From Lachnospiraceae bacterium (lineage in GTDB: Bacteria > Bacillota > Clostridia > Lachnospirales > Lachnospiraceae), in the NCBI GenBank assembly GCA_009774245.1, contig VSNM01000031.1:1-62670 (forward strand): DNA of 62,670 nucleotides, given 5' to 3'. The position numbers and the translations under genes were made by a program. Positions 33,134 through 41,650 of this stretch are shown in pieces. Numbering within the stretch: the first letter of the stretch is position 1; every line of letters starts with the position of its first letter. The notes beneath the pieces are model-generated. The model was not told the DNA's origin. It searched no databases and saw nothing but the letters and a program-made list of their open reading frames with translations.

Positions 33134-33404
33134 AGTTTTCGCCCTCCATTTCTTTTTCAGCGATCTGCATTTCTTTAAGTCTTACTATTTCCGATTCTTT
33201 TGTTTCGAAAAACGATTTTGCACAATAAACAAGAAATACACCGACAATTTCTGTTACAATCAGTCCCCCCATAGTTTCTGCAATCTGTTCACGTCCCAAC
33301 AATGCTAAAACAAATGGAAACTGCATGTCTACCAGTGCTACCGCTATTATGCGGTTCAACATATTCTTGGTATATGTCCTCTGTCTGCTGTTTTTTGGTT
33401 TCAT
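33126..33404 (-). CDS. Small phage membrane protein (second holin-like)
   Basis: A 92-residue protein with two hydrophobic helices (residues ~15-35 and ~45-65) and a charged C-terminus (EMQIAEKEMEGENYE). It is placed in the lysis cassette immediately before the LLH holin and overlaps it. It may be an accessory holin or antiholin. No family recognised. ATG after GAGGTGG. Confidence 0.65.
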   Translation of the reverse strand: MKPKNSRQRTYTKNMLNRIIAVALVDMQFPFVLALLGREQIAETMGGLIVTEIVGVFLVYCAKSFFETKESEIVRLKEMQIAEKEMEGENYE

Positions 33405-33413
33405 CTGGCCACC

Positions 33414-33737
33414 TCAATAAATTGCTTCAACACCCTGCTCTGTAAGGAAATCCTTCTGTTCGTGCTTGATCTTTTCCGCATATTCAAGAGCCTGGTGCAT
33501 GTCTCCGTTACAATGCGCATCAGGAATGCGTTGCACGGCTCTTGCGGTTGCTTCCCCCAAAGCTATTGCGGCATTAACCCCTTTCAACACGATTATTTCA
33601 TTCTGTTTCCGGGCCTCATCCTTTTTGTCCTGTTCTTTTTGCCGTTTTTCTATTTTCTTTTCCATCAGCCAGAAACAAAATCCCGTGATTGCAGACGGGA
33701 CGCCCATTGCGATTAATATTGTGACTGCGGGATCCAT
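33414..33737 (-). CDS. Phage protein with N-terminal membrane anchor
   Basis: A 107-residue protein: one hydrophobic helix (residues 5-24), then a highly charged coiled-coil-like segment (KKIEKRQKEQDKKDEARKQN), then a C-terminal domain. Position at the start of the lysis cassette, 9 bases before the two-helix protein, fits a spanin-like or regulator role, but nothing proves it. RBS AGAGGTAG. Confidence 0.6.
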   Translation of the reverse strand: MDPAVTILIAMGVPSAITGFCFWLMEKKIEKRQKEQDKKDEARKQNEIIVLKGVNAAIALGEATARAVQRIPDAHCNGDMHQALEYAEKIKHEQKDFLTEQGVEAIY

Positions 33738-33767
33738 TTTGCTCTACCTCTCTTTCCCATATCATAA

Positions 33768-33802
33768 AAACAGCCCCGCTGCCTTTATCAGAAGGGCTGT
33801 TT
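33768..33802 (-). terminator. Terminator between tail genes and lysis cassette
   Basis: On the minus strand AAACAGCCC (33794-33802) pairs with GGGCTGTTT (33768-33776), followed by further T. It lies just after the XkdX gene and may set lower expression of the lysis genes. Confidence 0.75.
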
Positions 33803-33811
33803 CCCATGTAC

Positions 33812-33922
33812 TTATTCCACCTCTGCGTCAATAAGTTTCTGCACCTGTGCCCGCCACAGCGTCGGCACATCTTCGATTGTCATAAGATCTGCTTTGATCC
33901 GTTTATAATACAGTTTTGCCAT
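33812..33922 (-). CDS. xkdX: XkdX family protein
   Basis: A 36-residue protein beginning MAKLYYKRIKADLM and continuing IEDVPTLWRAQVQKLI, the XkdX pattern found at the end of tail gene clusters of Bacillus and Clostridium phages and PBSX. Role unknown. Start after AGGAGGTGA. Confidence 0.8.
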   Translation of the reverse strand: MAKLYYKRIKADLMTIEDVPTLWRAQVQKLIDAEVE

Positions 33923-33924
33923 AA

Positions 33925-34278
33925 TCACTCACCTCCTTTCGACGCGCTTCCAAGCTCTGCAACTGCATCCATCAGGATGCTTACATTGTCTGCGATCTCC
34001 ATCATGGCATCGGCCAGTTCTGCATTTGTCGGTATCGCTGCCTCCTCTGCCGCTGCTTTATCGGCCGCTTCCTTTTCTGCTGCCTGAACCGCCTCGATCT
34101 CGGCGTACTTGCCCGCATCAAACACCCACTTTTCTCCATCCCAATAGCATGCGCGTGCTTTATTGATGTCTGCATATGAAGGCAGCTCTTCGCATGTTAT
34201 GTTGCCGTTTTCGGCAACATAAGAATAGTAGTAGCTCCTGTCTCTGGAATCATCCAGAACAATAATAACATTATACAT
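33925..34278 (-). CDS. Tail-fibre-associated protein
   Basis: A 117-residue protein. A compact N-terminal domain (MYNVIIVLDDSRDRSYYYSY...) precedes an Ala/Glu-rich helix (EAVQAAEKEAADKAAAEEAA). Positioned behind the tail fibre gene where chaperone-like or tail accessory genes sit. ATG after AAAGGAG. No named family recognised. Confidence 0.65.
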   Translation of the reverse strand: MYNVIIVLDDSRDRSYYYSYVAENGNITCEELPSYADINKARACYWDGEKWVFDAGKYAEIEAVQAAEKEAADKAAAEEAAIPTNAELADAMMEIADNVSILMDAVAELGSASKGGE

Positions 34279-34342
34279 AACGAAAATCTCCTTTCGATTT
34301 TGATGCCCTTCCGGGCTTGTTTTAAAAGTTTCTTGATAGGTT

Positions 34343-35217
34343 AAATAGCAATATATTGGACGGCATATATAATGCATTTGTAGCCCAGGGCATAACGCCG
34401 TCGGCAAAGACCACAAATGCATTAGCGGCTGCTGTAACAACTCTAAAAAACAATGCATCAAGCCTTGTATCTTGGAATGGCCAGAACGGCGAAGGTGGGC
34501 AAATCCTTGCTCAACCAATATCCGGATGTGCTGGTCGCAAATTAATAATTGTAGCTACATCCGACAACAGAACTGGCACACCCCAAGCACACCTGAGCGT
34601 TACCGGTGCAAATCTGCTAAATATTGCAACATGCAATGGTAATATAGCGTCATACTTTATGACGCAAATGCTTTATTATCAGATCACGGGCGAATGTTAC
34701 ATAAGTTACAGCGCCAATGGCGGTGGAGGTGGCATATCATGGATTGTATCGTAGCCTGTACTGGTTTTATGCCCCGATTAGGACAGCGCATCTACCGTAT
34801 CCTAAACTGCAGCTAATTGTTATCGTACCCGCAGGCAAACCTGTAATCTCAAATACCTGCATATTGGTAAAACAGTCATGCTGTCCGTATTCGAGATTGT
34901 GGATTTGCGTACAGGTGCCTCCTGGCACGGTTACACTAGCAAAAGATCGACGATCGTCGTCGACCACATCGACGATCAAAAACGCTTTTGTGCAATAAGC
35001 ATAATTGGTGATTGTAAATGTACCGGTATTGGCACCGCCGACAGCCCGTATTGCCATGCTATTTATTCCAGTCGCAACGCCACTATTGTAGCCGCTATTG
35101 TAATTATTGGCCTTTACTGCCGCTATAGCCGTTGCCAGATCTGCATAATTTTTGCTGGCAGGTGTTACGCCCTGCGCCACTATGGCATTGTAGATGGCAT
35201 TATTTAAATTGCTATTT
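34343..35217. mobile_element. Putative invertible tail-fibre tip cassette
   Basis: A 10-bp inverted repeat AAATAGCAAT (34343-34352, plus; 35208-35217, minus), with similar flanks, brackets two tail-fibre C-termini arranged tail-to-tail (stops at 34754 and 34767). The repeat is read in the same phase on both sides (a-AAT-AGC-AAT, Asn-Ser-Asn). Inversion would therefore join the fixed N-terminal fibre in frame to the alternative tip. The recombinase is not identified. Confidence 0.75.
34353..34754 (+). pseudogene. Silent alternative tail-fibre C-terminus
   Basis: An open frame of 133 codons on the plus strand with no start site, beginning ILDGIYNAFVAQGITPSAK. It is homologous to LNNAIYNAIVAQGVTPASK at the start of the expressed tip on the minus strand. 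It continues with a Gly-rich tip ending GGGGGISWIVS. It is not decayed, only silent: it needs inversion to become the fibre's 3' end. The first in-frame TTG (34356) has no ribosome site. Confidence 0.75.
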
Positions 35218-35759
35218 TGCGTCCTAAGCTTACTGTTTGTATTGTAAAAACCATTGGCTGGCACTGTCAAATAAGTATATGTATTATCCTGTGTCACCGC
35301 CTTGGCATCAACCGTTACTGCTCCTTTATTTGCCATTGCTCCGGATGCCCCGACACTACTGGCGTTGGTAAAGGTCTTGCCGGTTAACACGTCCCCTGTG
35401 CCTGCTGTACCTTTTTTAGTTGCAGTCACACCTGCGTTATATCCAGTCCGATAATTTATACTCTCTTCGTTTATACTATCATCAGCCTCTTTTATATTGC
35501 CTATATTTTCTGCCATTGTTGCAAACGTATCAGATGCCTTTGTCGGCACTCCCTTGCCAGTGATAGCGTCTGCAAGTAAATTTTTCCCATCACTGGCATT
35601 TTGAAAACACTTCTCTACCTCGCTGTCAAGCTTATCGATCTGTGTCTGCAGGTCTCCTTTTCCGGTCACATCCACATCACCAACAATCACTTTGACCAAT
35701 GACCAGAATTTCAGCCATACTTTTTTAAGTCCTTCCTTATCCAGTTTTTCTTTATTCAT
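34767..35759 (-). CDS. Tail fibre protein (variable tip)
   Basis: A 330-residue fibre. The N-terminal ~60 residues anchor it (MNKEKLDKEGLKKVW, shared in style with the next gene's LDKQGLSQVWSKA). Repeats of the YNAGVTATKKG type follow, then a C-terminal receptor-binding tip from ~residue 184. The tip lies inside the invertible segment. The fibre probably determines host-surface specificity. ATG after AAAGGAG. Confidence 0.75.
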   Translation of the reverse strand: MNKEKLDKEGLKKVWLKFWSLVKVIVGDVDVTGKGDLQTQIDKLDSEVEKCFQNASDGKNLLADAITGKGVPTKASDTFATMAENIGNIKEADDSINEESINYRTGYNAGVTATKKGTAGTGDVLTGKTFTNASSVGASGAMANKGAVTVDAKAVTQDNTYTYLTVPANGFYNTNSKLRTQNSNLNNAIYNAIVAQGVTPASKNYADLATAIAAVKANNYNSGYNSGVATGINSMAIRAVGGANTGTFTITNYAYCTKAFLIVDVVDDDRRSFASVTVPGGTCTQIHNLEYGQHDCFTNMQVFEITGLPAGTITISCSLGYGRCAVLIGA

Positions 35760-35836
35760 ATATATCTCCTTTCCCTGCCATCCTCCAGGCTGTTTCCAGC
35801 AGCCACCCCAATATATTTTTTATTTGGCTGTGTGTA

Positions 35837-36232
35837 TTATTCTGTTGTTGGCATTACGCAGATCGCATCAATTTCTTCTGCTGTGATGTTTACAAGGTCA
35901 TCTTTCATCAAAAATCCCGAAAAATCATAAATTCCTGCAAGACAGTCCCAGCCATCGCCTGTATAAGCCACATTTGTTCCCTTCGGATATGTTTTTCCAG
36001 CTCCGTCGACAAACTTTTCTGTAGTCTCAAATTCATCTTTAACGTTATAGGTATCCCCTGCCTTCATCCCCTCCGTGGGTAATTCTGCAAAGTTTAGGCA
36101 TCCCTTAAACTTATATACGCCTGATACCGCCTGACTTACTGTATCAGTCAGCTCTTTCTTTGACGCAAAGTTTTCAACTGCCTTGCTCCATACTTGTGAT
36201 AATCCCTGTTTGTCCAATTTTGGTGTTGTCAT
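35837..36232 (-). CDS. Phage tail/fibre accessory protein
   Basis: A 131-residue protein starting MTTPKLDKQGLSQVWSKAV, similar to the tail fibre N-terminus. It continues with a YKFKGCLNFAELPTEGMKAGDTYNV segment, common in phage tail proteins that carry a small beta-domain. It is probably a structural component of the fibre or collar. ATG after GGAGGAG. Confidence 0.65.
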   Translation of the reverse strand: MTTPKLDKQGLSQVWSKAVENFASKKELTDTVSQAVSGVYKFKGCLNFAELPTEGMKAGDTYNVKDEFETTEKFVDGAGKTYPKGTNVAYTGDGWDCLAGIYDFSGFLMKDDLVNITAEEIDAICVMPTTE

Positions 36233-36326
36233 ATCGTCTCCTCCTAATCATTACAATTTCTTTATTTTATGTAATATTGCCTATGGGGTGGCTCCTGAAA
36301 GCAGCTTCGTAGGAAATTCTTATATA

Positions 36327-37421
36327 TTACATTTTGATGGCATCAGATATCTCTGTAGCGTTCAGTGCGGTCAAATCCGTAGATGTCTGCCCATTCCAAG
36401 GTGTACTCATTGCCTCTGCTATTTCTGCGGCACTCATTGCACCGGGATCAACAGATGAGCAGCCATCCCATGGTGTACTAATAGCTTCCAGAATTTCGTC
36501 CTGGGACATTGCTTCACTGCCGAAAAAATCGCCAAATACAATATAGTATTCCTCTTCAAGAGCATTTCCACAGTCATCATAATATTCCGAATCTTCCCCA
36601 TCCCATCCGGCACAAATAATATCAGCAATCTCCTCCACTGTTATTTCAGTCCCATAATCTTCCCATGTAAGTCCTGTATCCAGTGCTACATGTTCGGGCT
36701 CATATGTATAGGTCTGTCGAAAAGCAGCTTCTATTATGTTGTAATACAAGATATAGAAAAAGCTGAATACCTCATTGAATGCCCTTTCAATATCGTCCAG
36801 GTCAATCAATATATTTTTCTGTCCTCCACAACCGCGATAACACTTTTCATCATGAGGATCATCTCCAATATATGTATACACCTCCCTGTCTGCAATCAAT
36901 ACCTGTCCAACCTCGATAATATCAGCTTTGGCAGTTTTGATATATTCCTCCATGGGTATGTCCACAGTAATCGGAGCTACCGCGCAGATGGCGCTTGATA
37001 AAACGATATTGCTGAGCTCTGACTGTGTAAGCTTTATGATGGACCGTATCCGCTTTTCGATCACCGTAAACGACGATGTATCAATGTATTCCGCCTGTTC
37101 CCGGGCGTTGCCATAGATGGCCAGAACTTCTTCTGTTCCATCCGAAACATAAAGTGCTTTCTCCCTGAAATAGAATCCCTGCGTTATTTCTGCATTTGTA
37201 AACACTGCCGCTACAAGTACAGAATCATTCCCATTCAGGAATACCCCACCAATGTCTACAGTGTGTTCAGGAGCTATCACCTCTTTAATATCTCGTTCTG
37301 ATATACCATTTGTAATCTCTCCTGATCCCATTATCAGCCTCGTAAATCTGATCTTGTATCCTGCTGCCGCTTTAGCAAGCATTCTTTCGCCCTCCACAGT
37401 CAGATAATCCTGAAAAGCCAC
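36327..37421 (-). CDS. Phage tail fibre protein (P2 gpH-like N-terminus)
   Basis: A 364-residue protein. The N-terminal ~150 residues match the phage tail-collar fibre family (LTVEGERMLAKA, then IRFTRLIMGSGEI). The C-terminal end has short internal repeats, each with a helix followed by STPW(D/N)G near residues 295-350. It follows gpI, as gpH does in P2. GTG start eight bases after AGGAGG. It likely connects baseplate and fibre tip. Confidence 0.75.
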   Translation of the reverse strand: MAFQDYLTVEGERMLAKAAAGYKIRFTRLIMGSGEITNGISERDIKEVIAPEHTVDIGGVFLNGNDSVLVAAVFTNAEITQGFYFREKALYVSDGTEEVLAIYGNAREQAEYIDTSSFTVIEKRIRSIIKLTQSELSNIVLSSAICAVAPITVDIPMEEYIKTAKADIIEVGQVLIADREVYTYIGDDPHDEKCYRGCGGQKNILIDLDDIERAFNEVFSFFYILYYNIIEAAFRQTYTYEPEHVALDTGLTWEDYGTEITVEEIADIICAGWDGEDSEYYDDCGNALEEEYYIVFGDFFGSEAMSQDEILEAISTPWDGCSSVDPGAMSAAEIAEAMSTPWNGQTSTDLTALNATEISDAIKM

Positions 37422-37425
37422 TCCC

Positions 37426-37986
37426 TCACCTCCTCACATATGTGGTCATCAGTTCGCTGTTGGTATGTGCCAGATACGTTCTTACTTCCATCAGTCCGTC
37501 CAATATAAGCTCGATCGAATCTATCTGTGCACTCTTCCTTTTTACTTTATCCAGAATGCCTATAAACTGTTCGTACTTATCTTTTAATATACTCTGGTTT
37601 AAAGTCTGGATCTTGAAATGTCCGGGCTCACCGCCATAAGTATACCAGTCTATAATCTCACCCTCTCCAAAATACTTATTGATCACCTGTTTTGCAGCCC
37701 AGTTCGTACCTAGTTTTGCATGGACTAGATCTGATTCCCTGATAATATTCCGCCTTACATCAATCGCAGCCGTCTTATCGTACCAGCTTATATGCAGTTC
37801 CTCTGCGAGCATATCCAATTCATCTGACTTTAATAAATCTATTTTATCCCATGTCGAGAATAAGATGATTTTCGAATATAGCTCCTCCGCTACTGTATCG
37901 ATCGAACCAGCCAGACTGATATTTGCAGCATCCATCTGCATAAAAGCTGGGAGCATCCTTATAAAATCCATGTTTTTCAGATCCAT
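37426..37986 (-). CDS. Phage tail protein I (P2 gpI-like)
   Basis: A 186-residue protein with the tail_P2_I pattern: LLKSDELDMLAEELHISWYDKTAAI at ~50-75 and KLGTNWAAKQVINKYFGEGEIIDWYTYGG at ~92-120. It is a baseplate component needed to attach fibres. It follows the gpJ gene by one base, in the P2 order W-J-I-H. Confidence 0.85.
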   Translation of the reverse strand: MDLKNMDFIRMLPAFMQMDAANISLAGSIDTVAEELYSKIILFSTWDKIDLLKSDELDMLAEELHISWYDKTAAIDVRRNIIRESDLVHAKLGTNWAAKQVINKYFGEGEIIDWYTYGGEPGHFKIQTLNQSILKDKYEQFIGILDKVKRKSAQIDSIELILDGLMEVRTYLAHTNSELMTTYVRR

Positions 37987-37987
37987 G

Positions 37988-39340
37988 TTACCAGTTCCTC
38001 TCTATTGCGTGCGATACTGTCAGTGTATTAAACAGGGCTATCTGTGTATTGATCAGTTCCTTATATGTCGGGGAAATCACTTCAATTCTTGTACACCCCG
38101 TTCCACTTCTGGGCGAAAGGCAGAATGAACGTAGTTTATCAGGATTTATGGCTCTCCCCATTTTTGTACCCTGCCATTCTATATACTGGTCAATCGCCCC
38201 GTTTTTCCCTTCGATAGTTTCTATGCATTCTGACTCATCGTCAACAGTTGTATAATATTTTATATTGATGTCATATTGAACCGCCGTGGGTGGCTGGACA
38301 ATCACAAGGTCAGTCATGGGGCGCACGTCATCTGCATTGCACGCGTCATATACTTTTTGAATAATATCATCTCCAGGTATTCTTCCTCCATATAAGATAG
38401 GCACAATCAATACGATTCCCGCCATATCGCGTTTCACAACTACATCGATATGATCTTTTTGATGCAGTTCCCCATCCTGCGAAATTATTATCTTTAAGAT
38501 TTCCTCCTCATATGTAACATGATAGTCCTTCCCCTGCTCTGCGCCCTCAATCTCCACGGAGGCAGCGTCATACCCGCGTCCCCCAAGAACCGCATATCCT
38601 TCCTGAACAATCAACGTTTTGCTTATCCTCTGGACATCTGAAATGACTGCCACATCCGCGATTGATGCATCTGCGGACTTGGCATGATACTCATACGCAT
38701 CTCTCGGCCCTGCCACGGACAAAGCTGTTGGAGCCAGCCTAATCCGCTCACGGTAATGTTCATCACCGGTTCCGCCGTCCTCCTCCGGGTAAGGTTCCCC
38801 ATCGTTTCCATCGTATGTAACCACAATATTCTTCACGGCATCTATAAATGGTATCAGATCAACCATCCTGTTAATACTTCCCGCCAGATATCCGTTATAC
38901 GCCTCGCCTGTCAGACTGCATTCTGCCTGCACATCCACATACACTGCCCCAGCCTGTAGCACTGCCGTTTCTATTGTTTTAAAATACACCTCATTGTCAG
39001 GAGTAACCCTTGTTCCTTCCGGAATAATGATATTTGTTGTTATGGCAGAATCAAGTGAAAAACGCAGAGTTGTTTTTGCAGCATTAGGCGGAATTCTGAA
39101 ACACGCATATCTCTCCCCCAGCGCATCCAGCACATTCCCCCGTGCATACCTCAGCATTTTCTGCTTGCAGGCATCATTTGCCCTGCTATAAATTGCTAAC
39201 ACCACGGCAACAAGGGCATCGCCAAAAATCCTTCTTTCGTCTCCCGGATACAGCGGTTCCCCCACTGTTTTTTCAAGCGTAGTTATAACCGTCTGATAGA
39301 GTCTCTCGGAGTCTGTCTCTACAAATGATATCTCTGCCAT
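37988..39340 (-). CDS. Baseplate protein J
   Basis: A 450-residue protein of the P2 gpJ/Mu gp47 family. PGDERRIFGDALVAVV is near residue 35 and PEGTRVTPDNEVYFKT near 105. A beta-rich core contains a GGTGDEHYRERIRLAP motif at ~190. It forms the wedge of the contractile-tail baseplate. RBS GAAGGGA. Confidence 0.9.
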   Translation of the reverse strand: MAEISFVETDSERLYQTVITTLEKTVGEPLYPGDERRIFGDALVAVVLAIYSRANDACKQKMLRYARGNVLDALGERYACFRIPPNAAKTTLRFSLDSAITTNIIIPEGTRVTPDNEVYFKTIETAVLQAGAVYVDVQAECSLTGEAYNGYLAGSINRMVDLIPFIDAVKNIVVTYDGNDGEPYPEEDGGTGDEHYRERIRLAPTALSVAGPRDAYEYHAKSADASIADVAVISDVQRISKTLIVQEGYAVLGGRGYDAASVEIEGAEQGKDYHVTYEEEILKIIISQDGELHQKDHIDVVVKRDMAGIVLIVPILYGGRIPGDDIIQKVYDACNADDVRPMTDLVIVQPPTAVQYDINIKYYTTVDDESECIETIEGKNGAIDQYIEWQGTKMGRAINPDKLRSFCLSPRSGTGCTRIEVISPTYKELINTQIALFNTLTVSHAIERNW

Positions 39341-39346
39341 ATTCTA

Positions 39347-39619
39347 CTATCCCTTCACCACTGCGTTTATATCAAACTTAAAGTTCCCTTCTCGTGCAAG
39401 GAGATCTTTCAAGTGTATCTGATTCACATTTACTCTGGGCTCATATGTTTTTATAAGCCACCTCGCATCCGCGATGAGCAACGGCCCCGCTATTGTTTCA
39501 GGCCTGTCCAGCAATGACGGATCGATTCCCTTTATCCTGTCATATGTACACTCACCCCTTACAATACGGACCAGATTTGCCACACATTGCATAGGTAGTC
39601 CATTTCCACTCGCCTGCAT
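39347..39619 (-). CDS. Baseplate wedge protein, gpW/gp25 family
   Basis: A 90-residue protein with the short gp25-like fold pattern (VANLVRIVRGE at its N-terminus and a C-terminal LAREGNFKFDI). It is immediately before gpJ, as gpW is in P2. It is a baseplate assembly component. Confidence 0.75.
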   Translation of the reverse strand: MQASGNGLPMQCVANLVRIVRGECTYDRIKGIDPSLLDRPETIAGPLLIADARWLIKTYEPRVNVNQIHLKDLLAREGNFKFDINAVVKG

Positions 39620-39646
39620 ACCATTTTCCCCCTGACTTTCCTGTCC

Positions 39647-40186
39647 CTAAAGCTCATTTTTCAGATATCCCATCGGTCTTTTCCTTGCCGCCCGTTCTGT
39701 TTTACTTGCCCTTACAGATACAGCGCTGCTGCCAGTGTTCTTTGCGCTGCCTCCGGAGCCTGAACTGTTATCAACCTCCACAACTTCCTCTCTAAATTCC
39801 TTGAATTTAAACGAAAGCGCCACTGCCGTAAATGTCCCGTCCGGACGCATCGATACATTACCTACTGACACACTCTGCAATTGTACATTATCAGGACCAA
39901 AGACTTCGCTTCCTATGATCAGTGGTGCCGCCTGCCCGATCATTGCTTTCCATTGACCGATCATTTCTTTAATATTGCCTGTGCCCGTTTCTATCCGGTA
40001 TGTTGTCGACAGTGATATCTCTTCCTCTGATAATGCTATCTGCTCCGTAGGGGCATTGCCTTCCTTATCTGCGTTTGTATCTGTTTTCATTGAATATGAT
40101 GTTGACAATGATTCCAGATAAGTGATTGCACTTGGGCTACACTCCCACACCATTCCATTCCAATATGCCATTGCCACGCAGCTCAC
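39647..40186 (-). CDS. Phage tail/baseplate protein
   Basis: A 179-residue protein with a beta-rich N-terminal 125 residues and a Ser/Gly/Lys-rich C-terminal tail. It lies between the spike gene and gpW. A start at GTG 40186 overlaps the previous stop (GTGA); ATG 40171 is an alternative. Family not certain; by position a baseplate or tail-completion protein. Confidence 0.65.
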   Translation of the reverse strand: MSCVAMAYWNGMVWECSPSAITYLESLSTSYSMKTDTNADKEGNAPTEQIALSEEEISLSTTYRIETGTGNIKEMIGQWKAMIGQAAPLIIGSEVFGPDNVQLQSVSVGNVSMRPDGTFTAVALSFKFKEFREEVVEVDNSSGSGGSAKNTGSSAVSVRASKTERAARKRPMGYLKNEL

Positions 40187-40512
40187 CCCGCATCATATAA
40201 TTTGCCGCCAATTTTTATATCCTTTTCAACAGTAAGGTTTCCCCTGGCTATGACATCATCCTCAATTGTTCCATCCCAGTTTCCATCCATGCGCGAAACA
40301 ATTATCCCCGTAGAGTCATCAAATACTACAAAAGCAATTTCCGTTCCTTTCTCAAGTCCGCCCATCTTCCCCCTGAGATGCCATGGAATCGTAATCGGCA
40401 GTGTCGATGTCCCCTCCGCCGATGTGGGCTGCACCCTCGCTTTCGTCGGATTTCCATTTTTGTCAGGTTCCCCCTCTAACGTGAGGATAATCCCCTTCTG
40501 TACCACACTCAT
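40183..40512 (-). CDS. Baseplate spike protein, gpV-like
   Basis: A 109-residue protein with an OB-fold-like beginning (VQKGIILTLEGEPDKNGNPTKARVQP) and beta-repeat end (VIARGNLTVEKDIKIGGKLYDAG). It is a short form of the P2 gpV/Mu gp45 spike that punctures the cell envelope. ATG overlaps the gpD stop (TAATG); RBS GGAGGG. Confidence 0.7.
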   Translation of the reverse strand: MSVVQKGIILTLEGEPDKNGNPTKARVQPTSAEGTSTLPITIPWHLRGKMGGLEKGTEIAFVVFDDSTGIIVSRMDGNWDGTIEDDVIARGNLTVEKDIKIGGKLYDAG

Positions 40513-41432
40513 TAATATCCCTCCAGTGTTTTTCGGAAAAAGAGCTTTGTCCTTGCCCTTACCATGTCATGACGTACATGTGTCAAAAATACCGGCACAT
40601 TCCAACTGTCTACTCCCGCTGTTTCCAGATTCACTACGCTTCCGGCTGCATATGCTCCAAGAAACTTATTGTATTCAATCATCCCCGATGACATCTTCTT
40701 ATTCTCATACCGCAACATATTTTTCGCATATCTGTCCGCCTCCGCCTGACTCGACATATTCACACTGATCACCTTTGTCAATACCTTTTCAGGCGCCCCA
40801 GTTACAGTATATCTGCCAGACAGCTTCCCGTTTTTCAGGATGCATGTACTGTATATATCATTTGACACATCCCTGTATTCAAAACGATTGTCATTTCTTA
40901 TCTTTAATATTGTATCTGCACCTGCTGACTCAATCCCCTGCTCGCTATATACAATCATTTTTTTATCATATATAAGAAAAGCACAGCCTTCCAATATGCA
41001 ACGCTCCGACATAAATACAAAATCTTCTTTATTCTGCTGGTTCACATACTCATAAACCCGATCCACGACATTGTAAAATTTGCAGGAAAGATTATGTCTA
41101 CCCGCTATCTCTTCACACAACTGTTTAAAACGGACATTCTGCCATGATTTACATCCTTTATCATTATGATTTTGTGGTACAGAGCTTGCCCTGATGCACA
41201 TTTTCCCATTCTCCGGCCTGACGCTCGTTATGTACATTTCGCCAGTGTCACACGTTCCCAGTACGACTGATACCCTGTTACCTTTCAGGGGGCTCCAGCT
41301 GTCCCACAAATCATTTCCGTCATTAAAAACGAGACGCAGTGTATCTGCCTGCTGTTCGCCGTAAGAATCATATATGCATGTATTTAACGACACCTTTTTA
41401 TAGATATCTGTCCCTTCAAAAAATAACTGCAC
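40512..41432 (-). CDS. Late control/baseplate hub protein D (gpD-like)
   Basis: A 306-residue protein of the P2 gpD/VgrG-N hub family: QQADTLRLVFNDGNDLWDSW near residue 30, FKQLCEEIAGRHNL near 110 and EDFVFMSERCILEGCAFLIYD near 140. It forms the hub between tail tube and spike. The start is likely the GTG at 41432, six bases after GGAGGAG; the ATG at 41447 contains that site. Confidence 0.8.
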   Translation of the reverse strand: MQLFFEGTDIYKKVSLNTCIYDSYGEQQADTLRLVFNDGNDLWDSWSPLKGNRVSVVLGTCDTGEMYITSVRPENGKMCIRASSVPQNHNDKGCKSWQNVRFKQLCEEIAGRHNLSCKFYNVVDRVYEYVNQQNKEDFVFMSERCILEGCAFLIYDKKMIVYSEQGIESAGADTILKIRNDNRFEYRDVSNDIYSTCILKNGKLSGRYTVTGAPEKVLTKVISVNMSSQAEADRYAKNMLRYENKKMSSGMIEYNKFLGAYAAGSVVNLETAGVDSWNVPVFLTHVRHDMVRARTKLFFRKTLEGY

Positions 41433-41434
41433 TG

Positions 41435-41650
41435 CTATCTCCTCCATGGAGGGAGCGTTGCCGGACGCTCTGACTTGTCCAGCACTGGCATCCTCAGCCT
41501 GATTCCCGCATTAAAGATCAATGTATCCATATACTGTGGGTTAGCCTGTATGATATGTGACGACATCCTTTCATCGTCATACGCACTGAGAGCCAGTGCA
41601 TCGTATGTATCGCCTTCCCTTGTAATGTATTCACGATACCCCTTAACCAA
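41435..41650 (-). CDS. Tail protein X with LysM-like fold
   Basis: About 71 residues from a TTG at 41650, reading VKGYREYITREGDTYDALALSAYDDERM and ending PVLDKSERPATLPPWRR. It matches the P2 gpX/LysM tail-X group in length and in the YxxxxGDTxD motif. No ATG start is available; the gene overlaps the tape-measure stop by eight bases, so translation is probably coupled. The exact start is uncertain. Confidence 0.7.
   Translation of the reverse strand: MVKGYREYITREGDTYDALALSAYDDERMSSHIIQANPQYMDTLIFNAGIRLRMPVLDKSERPATLPPWRR

Noticed and set aside
34278..35760. Diversity-generating retroelement acting on the tail fibre
   Set aside because: There is no reverse transcriptase gene in the window and the second copy is an inverted homologous tip with its own stop, not an adenine-mutated template repeat.
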